Assembly (NCBI RefSeq): GCF_014641555.1
Contig: NZ_BMHY01000004.1
Span: 310,001-374,000 of the forward strand
DNA from: Paenibacillus radicis (ex Gao et al. 2016)
Lineage (GTDB): Bacteria > Bacillota > Bacilli > Paenibacillales > Paenibacillaceae
Reading direction: 5' to 3'
DNA: 64,000 nucleotides
Under the pieces are notes generated by a model. It did not search any database, was not told the origin of the DNA, and saw only the letters and a program-made list of their open reading frames with translations. The stretch's first letter is position 1; each line of letters starts with the position of its first letter. The translations under genes and the position numbers were made by a program. Positions 10,354 through 20,900 of this stretch are shown piece by piece.

Positions 10354-11159
10354 AGGCATGGGGAATGATGCTGGCTCGGGCAGCCGTTGTTATCGGTCTG
10401 TATTTTGCATGGTTTTTCACGGCGACGACATTATTTTTCGATTATGTGTACCCCAGAAGCACCTGGTTTGAACAGAACACTGTAACCGTCATTATTTTAA
10501 ATGATCTGGTGGGTTTACCGCTCATGGTGCTGGCTTGGAGGTTCCTATTCAAAGAGAATTTGTTTAAGGCAGCTAAGTTTCGCGTGATGAGCGGCAAATC
10601 GGTGGCGATCGCTTTATGGATCGGACTTGGCGCCGGCCTGTTTACAGTCGCTTTCTCCCGGCTTCCCGCCATTGCATCGGACCAGTATAAGTTCCGCGAA
10701 TTGTTTGATTACCTGAACCGTGCGGAATGGTACGTATTTCTGATTTTCCTGATTCTCGGAAATATTTACAAGGAGACGTTGTTCCGAGGCATTTTAATGA
10801 ATACATTCAAACGCGTACTCCCGGTTTGGATCGCTATTGTGATTCAGGGCGTGTTGTACGGAGCGTTGTTTTTCTTCGGAGACATTCCGCTATCGCTATA
10901 CGGTTTTCTCGGTGCTGTTATTTTTGCGCTGCTGTATGTCTGGTTTAAATCCATCTGGGCACCAATTGCCGCGCAAATTGCTTGTCAAGGCAGTCAGTAT
11001 CTATTGTGGCATTACGGGCCGAAAACGACAGACATCAGCGTGATGTCCATCGTGATGGCTGTGGCGGCCGCTATGATTACATTGGGCATATTCCTTGCGG
11101 TTAAGCATCGCTCTTCAATTTCCACGCGGCCGCCTTCTGAGGCGGTGAAGTCGGCGTGA
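10350..11159 (+). CDS. CPBP-like intramembrane protein 2, active site degenerate
   Basis: A 269-residue multi-pass membrane protein whose ATG overlaps the upstream stop codon (ATGA), implying translational coupling. It shares the CPBP fold pattern of its neighbours, but the first motif reads K141-E142-xxx-R146 (KETLFRG), so the first of the paired glutamates is lost. Both expected histidines are replaced (YGALFF and AQIACQ). This makes it the most degenerate of the trio and probably not a protease. Possible roles are a pseudo-protease partner in a hetero-complex with genes 1 and 3, or an immunity or export factor for the NRPS/PKS product. Membership of the operon is clear; function is inference. 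Confidence 0.83.
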   Translation: MKAWGMMLARAAVVIGLYFAWFFTATTLFFDYVYPRSTWFEQNTVTVIILNDLVGLPLMVLAWRFLFKENLFKAAKFRVMSGKSVAIALWIGLGAGLFTVAFSRLPAIASDQYKFRELFDYLNRAEWYVFLIFLILGNIYKETLFRGILMNTFKRVLPVWIAIVIQGVLYGALFFFGDIPLSLYGFLGAVIFALLYVWFKSIWAPIAAQIACQGSQYLLWHYGPKTTDISVMSIVMAVAAAMITLGIFLAVKHRSSISTRPPSEAVKSA

Positions 11160-11959
11160 AGGGACTGCGAATAGCGGGAAATAGCCTCTTATATTTAGTC
11201 ATTTATGCAGCAATTGTGATGCTTGTTAATCAAGCGCTTTACAACTGGATCAGCGATCCCGGATTGAAGGACTGGATCGGGAGCAATTCCGGCATTGTGT
11301 TGATTGTATCCAATATTATCGTGCTGGCGCTCTATCTTCCGCTGCTGCGCTGGCAAAAAATTTCGCTAAGGGACTTGGGATTTTCTCCTGCGCGTGGCGG
11401 ATCGATGCTGCTTTCTGCAGGAACAGGAGTCTGGCTCGGCTTGTTCATCGCCTCGTTTACCCGTCTTCCATGGATACAAGCTGCTTTTCCGGCCATTTCG
11501 GATCTGGTCGCTTTTGTAGCCGGCGGCAGCCTGATTATTTTTGTTCTTGGCAGCTTGCTGCTGGGATCCTTGCTGGAGGAATGGCTGTTTAGAGGTATGC
11601 TGTTTCACACGCTGCGTCAGCGTCTTTCGGTTCCGTTGACAGTTCTGCTCCAAGCGGTAATGTTCGGTGCAGTATTTATGAATGTGACGATTGGCGCATT
11701 TGCGGCACTGGGCGCGATTATTTACGGTGCCGTTCGTGCCGGCTCCCGTTCGCTTTGGGGCTCGCTTGCGGCCCATGTGTGCAGCACAGGCACCTTGTAT
11801 ATCGTCCAGCAATGGGCAGGCGATTGGCAATCCGGTACGCTCGGATCAATAACGCTGATCAGCGGACTTGGCATCGCGGCTCATGTGTTACTGCTGCTGC
11901 GGGGAAGCGGCAAACGGGCGGGAAAACAACAGGTCTTCAGTGATTCTATTACTAGCTAG
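11156..11959 (+). CDS. CPBP-like intramembrane protein 3
   Basis: A 267-residue polytopic membrane protein starting with GTG inside the GTGA overlap with gene 2. It keeps E141-E142-xxx-R146 (EEWLFRG) and H207 in AAHVCST, which corresponds to the last CPBP histidine. The middle histidine of FxxxH is a phenylalanine (FGAVF). It is therefore the least degraded of the three and the most likely to keep some metal-dependent activity. The gene ends 12 bases before the hybrid PKS-NRPS gene, so it is plainly part of the biosynthetic transcript. Three adjacent diverged paralogues suggest local duplication. Confidence 0.84.
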   Translation: MKGLRIAGNSLLYLVIYAAIVMLVNQALYNWISDPGLKDWIGSNSGIVLIVSNIIVLALYLPLLRWQKISLRDLGFSPARGGSMLLSAGTGVWLGLFIASFTRLPWIQAAFPAISDLVAFVAGGSLIIFVLGSLLLGSLLEEWLFRGMLFHTLRQRLSVPLTVLLQAVMFGAVFMNVTIGAFAALGAIIYGAVRAGSRSLWGSLAAHVCSTGTLYIVQQWAGDWQSGTLGSITLISGLGIAAHVLLLLRGSGKRAGKQQVFSDSITS

Positions 11960-11971
11960 GGGGGAGACGGC

Positions 11972-14900
11972 ATGTTTCAACTGGATTTGCTAGATACCAA
12001 AAAAGAGACCTCAAGGAAGAAGGAGCGGAGCGGGGGCTCTGTCTCCAATGTTTCCCTCAAGGATATTGCGATTATCGGGATATCCGCCAAGCTGCCGCGC
12101 GCAGAATCGCACGAAGCCTTCTGGGAGCTTCTACGAAGCGGTCAAGATCTGGTAGCCGGTTTTCCGGATTCCCGCAAGGAGGAATTGAAGCCGTATTTGC
12201 GTCGTATGGAGGCGCAATACGGCTCTGTCTCCTTTTTTGACGGGGCGTATATCGAAGATATTTCAGGTTTTGACTATTCTTTTTTCCGGCTTTCGCCCAA
12301 GGAAGCCTCGCTAATGAGTCCCGCGCAGCGCCTGTTCTTACAGACAGCCTGGGGAGCGATTGAGAATGCGGGGTATGGCGGAGAGGCGCTGCATGGTTCG
12401 CGCACTGGCGTCTTTGTCGGCTATAACGGGGACGCGCTGCATGATTACAAGCGGATCATTGAAGCGCTGGACCCGGACGCCTTATCCATGGCGGCTCCCG
12501 GCAATCTTAGTTCCATGATACCGAGCCGGATTTCGTATTTGCTTAATCTGCGCGGACCTGCAATCAGCATCGATACCGCCTGCTCCTCCTCGCTCGTAGC
12601 GGTCCATCAGGCATGCCAATCGATCCGCAGCGGCGAATGCGAGACCGCGATAGCTGGCAGCGTCAAAATTAACGTGCTGCCGCTGGATACGGGTATAAGG
12701 CTTGGCATTGAGTCAAGTGACAACAGAGCCAGAACGTTCGACGACTCGGCAGACGGAACGGGTATCGGCGACGGCGTGATTGCGCTGCTGCTGAAGCCGC
12801 TGGCCCGCGCGCAGGAGGACGGTGACCCTATTTATGCCGTCATCAAAGGCAGTGCAATGAATCAGGACGGCAGCTCGGTCGGCATTACCGCCCCAAACGC
12901 CCTCGCACAGGAGGATGTTATTGCGCGCGCCTGGCAGGATGCGGATATTGACCCCGAGACGGTTACGTATATAGAGGCGCACGGTACAGGAACCTCGCTT
13001 GGCGATCCCATCGAAATCGACGGGCTTACACGCGCCTTCCGGCGATATACCGATAAACGGGGATTTTGTGCCATCGGCTCGCTGAAGACAAATATCGGTC
13101 ATCTCGACCATGCCGCCGGTATTGCTGGGCTGCTCAAGGCAGTCCTGTCGCTTGCTCATAAGCAGCTCCCGCCAAGTCTTCATTACCGTTCACCAAACCG
13201 CAACATTCCGTTTATAGATTCGCCCGTCTATGTCAATGACGAATTGACGCCGTGGGAGACAGACGGCGAAGCAAGAAGATGCGGAGTGAGCGCGTTCGGC
13301 ATGAGCGGGACGAATTGCCATGTTGTGCTGGAGGAGGCTCCTGGCAGGAAGCCATCAAGTCTATCGGACAGAGCAGAGCTGTTCTGCTTGTCCGCGCATA
13401 GTATGACGGCGCTGGAGCGATTAGTGCTGCAGATGCGGGACTGGACTCAGCAGCATGGCGATGAAAGCAATAGCCTCGCTGACCTTTGCTACACCCTGGC
13501 TGTCGGGCGGGGGGCCCATCGGTATCGCCTGGCGATTGCGGTTAATAGCTGGGAAGATCTTGTTCAGACCTTGGATGCCACAGTTGAAAACGGCATTACC
13601 AATCTTACCAACCTAACGCCGCCGAGCGTGCGCTTTGGGAAAGTCGAACAGGCTGTGGATGGGAATAAGCAGCCTCTACCAGATGAACGGGAAATGAAAG
13701 TGCTGGAATTGGCCCAACGTTACGTGGACGGAGACGAGATCAACTGGCAGGCGATCTATCGGGGACAACGCCGGCAGCGGCTGGCGCTTCCGACTTATCC
13801 GTTCGATTCTCACCATTGCTGGGTCGAGGAAGCAAGCTGTGGATCGGTGCTTCATACACCGTTCTCGGTCTGGAGCAGAGATTCGCTCACTGGGGATATT
13901 CCAGCGGAACTTCAACAAGAAATGAATGAGACGTTTGCCAGATGGCAAGCTGCGCTGGGACAGATTGAAGGGAAAACGAGTCAGCGGCGCGGTGTTGCAT
14001 TAACCGGAGAGCGTTCCGGCCTGGAATGGGAGCAGCGTGTCGCAGATGTCTGGGGAGAGCTGCTTGGTTATGACGAATTGCCAGCGTATGCAGACTTTTA
14101 TGAGCTTGGCGGAGATTCCATTATTGCGCTCAAAATTGTAAATCGTCTTAGCGAGCTCACAGGTGTTCGCGTGCAGGCAGCAGATTTGCTGGGGCATAGT
14201 GATCTGCCTTCGTTTACCGCCCTAATCGAGCGGCGGGTTAAGGAGAGCAGCGCAGCAACCGTGCAGAAAACGAACGTCCCGTGCAATGAACAAGGAGTGA
14301 ACGTTGGGAACGGCGGACATGGCGGGCCGTTGAATGACCAAGCTTCATACTCTTTTTCCACCGAACGGCTGGAGCCGATTCCAAAGGCAGATCTGCAAGA
14401 GCACTACCCGGTGACATCCCCGCAGAAACGCATGTATTTGCAGCAGCAAGCAGTACCAGATGATCGCAGCTACAATTTACCTGAATTGCTGTACTTGGAC
14501 GGGGCTATTGATACAGAGCGGCTGGAGGCTGTCCTGCAAGCCATTATAGAGCGTCATGAGAGTCTCCGCACCACCTTCCATGTCATGGACGGAGAGATCA
14601 GGCAGCTTATTCACGACGTTATTCCTTTCCGCCTGCTTACGATAGAAGTCGATGAAGCTGATGCGGACGGCGTACTGCAAAGCTTATTCCAGCCGTTCAG
14701 CCTAGATACGGCTCCGCTGCTTCGCGCAGCCTTGCTGACGCTGGGACCAGAGCGCCATGTGCTGTTTCTTGATATGCATCATATTGCATCCGACGGTATG
14801 TCTGCGGGCATTCTTTTGTCTGATCTGATGACTTTATATCAGGGCGGTTCCTTGCCGCCCCTGACGCTGCAGCACAAGGATTATGCAGTATGGCAGGAAA

Positions 14901-17900
14901 GAAAGCCGCTTTCTGAGAACGCCGAACTGTATTGGCGCGAGCAATGCCAAGGGGATTGGCCAACGCTGGAGCTTCCGACTGATGTCAAGCGTCCGCCTGT
15001 CAAAAGCAATCACGGCGAAACGTTTGATGTGTACGTCGAGTCCGGATTGGCTACGGCTGTGCGCAGCCTTGCTGCCGAACGCGGCGCGACTCCGTTTATG
15101 GTGCTGCTATCGGCGTATTATACGTTCCTCGCGCACTATACCGGAGCTGAAGACATTGCTGTAGGTACGCCGATTGCGGGACGGAACAGACCTGAGCTGG
15201 AAGCCATCACAGGCATGTTCACCGGCACGCTGGTACTGCGCGCTTACCCGCGCGCCGACAAGTCATTCAGCGCTTTTTTGTCCGAAGTGAAAGAGATCGC
15301 TACAGGGGCTTACGCCCATGCCGATTATCCATTCGAGGAAATTGCACAGTGGATAGACAGAAGGGACGCCAGCCGCAGTCCGCTATTTGACACGATGTTC
15401 ATCATGCAGAACCTGGGTATTCCAAAAGCTTCGTCAGAAGGATTGTCCTATCGCCACCAGCGCTTTGAGCATGGTACGGCCAAATACGATTTGATGATTC
15501 AGGCGGTGGAGAATGGTGAGGAATTGAGGCTTGTCGTTGAATATTGCGCCGATCTGTTTCACCGTGAGACAGCGGAGCGGTTCATACGGCACTATATACA
15601 GCTGCTGCGCAGCGTGACCCTCCGCCCCGACACCCGGCTCGGCGAAGCGGAAATGCTGACGGAGGAGGAGCGTCTTCATATGCTGGCACTGGGGAGGCGC
15701 GAAGCGGACTTTCCGCCGGCTCGCTGTCTGCATGATTGCTTCAAGGAACAGGCGGCGTCTGTTCCTGACCTGCCAGCCGTATCTTGCGGAGGTGAGTCTC
15801 TGACTTACCTTGAGCTGGATCGCCGCACCGATAACCTGGCGGTAACCTTACGCGCCAAAGGTGTGGGACGCGGCAGTGTAGTCGGTATCATGGCAGAGCG
15901 CTCCATCCCCATGCTGACTGCTATGCTTGCTGTTATGAAAGCGGGGGGCGCTTATATGCCCGTAGATCCGCATTATCCCGAGGAGCGAATTCGCTATATG
16001 CTGGAGGACAGCGGTGCGAAGCTGGTATTCACCGACGGTGCGCGCCCTGATACCGAGGCTATAATGCCGGTTGCCTTGCAGGTGCTAGACATTGGGGATG
16101 AAACGCTGTTCTCCGGGGGAGACGAAGCGGCTAACACAATACCGCAAGATGCCGCATATCCGATGTATGTCATTTATACCTCCGGCTCTACAGGTCAACC
16201 GAAGGGCGTAATTGTGCCGCATCGCAGCTTTTACAATTTCGGACATTCGCTCCGAACATTTTTCGAAGGGCAATATGGCCTGGGAGACAGATGTCTCAGT
16301 CTGACCAATATCTCGTTTGATGTCAGCGTAGCGGAGCTGTTTATGCCGCTAATGTTCGGGGCTTGCACCGTGCTTTATCCGGAGCCGAAATTGCTTGATC
16401 CGCGGCGGATGGCTGAGGTGATTACGGAAGAGAGGATTACATTCGCCTATTTGCCGCCGTCTTTGCTGAGAGAGGTTGCGCGGCTATTGGAGCAATCGGC
16501 TGCCAAGATTACGCTGGACAAAATGCTCGTTGGAGTGGAGCCGATTAAAGACGATACGCTAGAGCTGTATACGAAGCTTAATCCCAAGATTCAGATTATT
16601 AACGGCTATGGCCCGACAGAGGCGACGGTCTGCTCCAATATGTATGCCTATAAGCCAGGCGCTTATCAGGGCGGCTATGTGCCGATTGGCGGACCGATGC
16701 ACAATGTCGAGATTTTTATATTTGGCTATGGCGCTCAGCTTGCCCCTGTTGGTGCCGCCGGGGAGCTGTACATTGCCGGAAGCGGTCTGGCTGATGGTTA
16801 TGTGAACAAGCCGGAGATGACAGCCGAACGATTTGTGCCGCATCCATACAGTGAAGGCCGAGTCATGTATCGCACCGGGGATATCGCGAAGTGGCTGCCG
16901 GACGGCAACGCCATGTATGTGGACCGGGCCGACCAGCAGGTGAAAATCAGAGGTGTGCGGATTGAAATGAATGAGGTCCGTTCACAATTGATTTCCCTTC
17001 CCGAGGTGGAGGATGCGGTAGTGGTTGTCCGCGAGGGGACAACCGGCGACAAGGAGCTGTGCGCCTATGTGGTCGCTTCTGAGAAGCTCCCTTCTCGTGA
17101 ATGGCGAAGAAAGCTGAAAGACAAGCTGCCAGAGGCGATGATTCCGGCCTATATTGCGTCGATTGACGTGATACCGCTGACACCGAACGGGAAAGTAGAC
17201 CGGCGCGCGCTGCCGGAGCCGTTATTCGGGCAACGGGAACAGGAAAATACAGAGCTTCCGCGAGACGTGATGGAAGAACGAATCTCCGCCATTTGGGAGG
17301 AAGTACTGGGCGAATCGGCTGGAACATTTGGGATTCACGACGACTTCTTCGAGGTTGGCGGTCATTCCTTGAAGGCTGCCGTGCTGGCAGGCAAGCTGCA
17401 GCAGGCGACTGGCGCTGCTGTTCCGCTCAGCCTGATATTCGAGCTCACCTCTATTGCGGAAATGGCAGCTTGGCTGAAGGATCGAGATGGTGCTGATGCG
17501 GGAGGCGATCCGGGAGTTCATCCCATCCCGAAGGCAAAGCGCCGAGAGTGGTATCCGATGTCTCGCGCCCAGCGCCGCCAATATATGATGCAGATGCTGG
17601 CCGGAGAAGCCACGATGTATCATGTGCCGTTCGTGCTCCGCTTGCAGGGCAAACTGGATGCAGTTCGGCTGGAAGATGCCTTTACAGCACTAATCAGCCG
17701 TCACGAAAGTTTGCGGACAAGCTTCCATCTGACCAAGGACGAGTTCAGGCAAATGGTTCATCCGCCGTATGAATTCAAGCTGGAGGTTCTGGATCTCTCT
17801 TTGTTAGCCGGGGACGAAGAACTGTGGGAACAGCAGGACGTCATCACGGACGCTGCCGGGGTAACAAGGCTGATGAAGATTTTCCAGCGTCCGTTCAAGC

Positions 17901-20900
17901 TGGATAAGCTGCCGCTATTGCGAGCAGGGCTGCTGCAGTTGAATGAGGAAGATCATCTGCTGCTGCTGGATATTCATCATATTATAACGGATGGTGTTTC
18001 CTCCGGTTTGCTGGTCAAAGAGCTTTCGCGTCTGTATGCCGGACAGTCACTGCCGGAGCTTTTCATTCAGTACAGTGATTATGCGGTATGGCAGGAAAGC
18101 GAATTTGCAAATGCCGCTAATGGGGAGCATGAGCGTTACTGGATGAATGTCTTCGAAGGTAAGCTTCCTGTTCTGGAGCTGCCTAGTGATCGGCCGCGTC
18201 CATCTCTGCCGAGCTATAAAGGCCGCCGCCATTTGTTCCGCCTGGATGCAGTGACCACGGCAGAGGCGCGAAAGCTGGCGCGGGAAGCAAAGATGACGCT
18301 ATATACAGTGCTGCTGGGTGCATATGCCGCAATGCTTGCGAAATACAGCGGACAGGCTGAGGTCATTGTTGGCACTCCCGCCGCCGGCAGAGAACATGCC
18401 GATACACATGGCATGATCGGTATGTTCGTCAATACACTGGCACTGCGGACTGGGCCGGCAAGAGACAAGACGGTACGGGGTTATTTGACGGAGCTGCATA
18501 ACCATGTCGTTGAGGCGCTTTCGCGCCAGACCTATCCTTTCGAGGATCTGGTCGAAGGACTGAAGGCAGACGGGGACAGAAGCCGAAATCCTTTGTTTGA
18601 CGTTATGTTTATTTTGCAAAATATGGACCGTGAGGTGATGAAAGCCGGAGATATCGTCTTTGGCGAAATTCCGTTCGAGGCAGGAACGAGCAAGTTCGAC
18701 CTGACTCTGGAAGCGGTAGAACGGGAGTCAGAGATCGAGCTTCAACTGGAATATGCAACGGATTTGTTTCATGAGGAAACCGCACGCCGCATGGCGGAGA
18801 GCTATACCGTACTCTTGCGGGAGATGTGCAAATCGCTGGATCGGACAGTCGGCGAGCTTGAACTGATGAGTGAAAGCGAGCGAGAGCATTTGCTTGCTCT
18901 GTTGACCGGAGGCGGCAGAACGGTCCAAGCAGCGAGTAGAGAGGGGAGCAATGGTGGGATGGAAATTCGAGCTGAAGAGGGCATGACGGACCGGCAAGGA
19001 AAAGCGCCAGCTTCCATGCAAGTCGCGACAGAATGGACGGGTTTCGTTCAGGAGGTAGAGCGCCAGGCAGCACGCACGCCGGATGCGGTGGCGATTCAAT
19101 TCGGCTCCGAGATGGTGACGTATGCAGAGCTCAACGAACGTGCGAACCGGCTCGCTCATTCTTTGATCGCTAAAGGTGTGGGGAATGAGCGTATAGTTGC
19201 GCTGATGGCGTCCCGCAGCCCGCAGCTGTTAGTCGGCATCTTGGGTGTTCTGAAGGCCGGAGGCGCATATGTCGCCATAGACCCTGCTTACCCGAAAGAG
19301 AGAATCGACTGGATGCTTGAGGACTGCGGTGAAGCACTTCTGCTGACGGAAAAAGCATATGCCGGAATCATAACGAGCGCCGCTAGCGAGTGGTATCTGG
19401 ACGATCCGGAGCTGTATGCAGCGGACAGGGGCAACCCGGAGGTTGTTCATAGGCCAGAGCATTTAGCGTATGTGCTGTATACGTCCGGTTCGACCGGGCG
19501 TCCCAAAGGCGTGATGATCGAGCATCGCGGGCTGGCGCACTTCATCAGCGGCTTCCGGAACCGGATCCCGTTTGAGAAGGGTCAGCGTATTCTGGCTATG
19601 GCCTCTGTCTCCTTTGATATTTTTGTCGTTGAAAATCTGCTTCCGCTGACGCTGGGTATGGCGATAGTACTTGCGAACGATGAGGAACGGGGAGACGCTG
19701 CCTTACTGCAAGGACTGATCCATACGCATAGCGTCGATGTACTTCAAATTACACCGTCGCGCTTCAAGTGGTGGATGAATCAGCTAGGCGAAACGGACGG
19801 ACTTCAAACCTTGCGCCTATTGATGATCGGGGCGGAGCCGCTGACGGCTGATGTGCTAGGCAGGCTGCGTGCGGCTACCGGCGCCAGATTGTTTAACTTA
19901 TACGGTCCAACGGAGACGACGGTGTGGACCTCCATCCGAGAGGTGACCGAAGGCGACGACATTACCATTGGTACGCCGATTGAAGGCTCTGTCATGATGG
20001 TGCTTGATGAAGAATTGAAGCTGCAGCCCACAGGCGTGACAGGCGAAATCTGCATCGGCGGACCGGGCGTCGGGCGCGGGTATCTCAGCCATCCTGAATG
20101 GGATGTCGCTTTTGTGCCGAATCCATATGCGCCAGGAGAACGAATGTATCGGACAGGCGACCTTGGACGCAGGCTTGAAAATGGACAATTTGCTTATGCG
20201 GGCCGCCGCGATTTTCAAGTGAAAATCAGAGGGCACCGGATTGAAATCGGCGAAATTGAGCAGCTGCTGCTCCGTCACGAGCAAGTGAGAGAGACGATCG
20301 TCACTGCGTTTGAGGAAGAGGACGGAGAATATGCGCTTTGTGCGTATGTCGTCATGCGGATGCAGAACACAGCGGCTGCGAATACGGAGCAGGAAGGCAG
20401 TGACGTGTTATCTGGCCAGTTGACCGCACAGCTGCGTGAATTTCTGGGGGACAAGCTGCCTTCTTATATGGTTCCGGCCTTTCTGGTCGTTCTGGATGAC
20501 ATACCGCTTACACCAACGGGTAAAATTGACAGAAGGGCGCTGCCGGCACCGGGACCTGCCGACTTAGGCACACGAGAGCTGGTTCCGCTATCGACAGATA
20601 CCGAGCGCAAGTTGGCGGAGATTTGGAAGGAACTGCTCGGTACAGATGTTATCAGCGCCAAGGACAGCTTCTTCGAACTTGGCGGCCATTCCCTGAAGGC
20701 GGCAGGCATGGTCAGCCGTATTGCGGAACGCTTTGGCGTCCAAATGCCGCTGCGCGATATTTTTATGAATCCTACACTTGAAGGTCTGGCTGCCCATCTG
20801 GACAATAGCGACACCATGGAGGCTACGCGTATCCCGAAGCAGCCGGTGCGCGAATATTACCCGATGTCCCGGGCGCAGCGGCGCCAATTTATGATGGGGA

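Noticed and set aside
15720..17220. Assigning a substrate to the fourth adenylation domain
   Set aside because: The pocket reading DVAYLGGVC partly resembles the proline code only in its first residues, and the remaining positions disagree, so no call was made.
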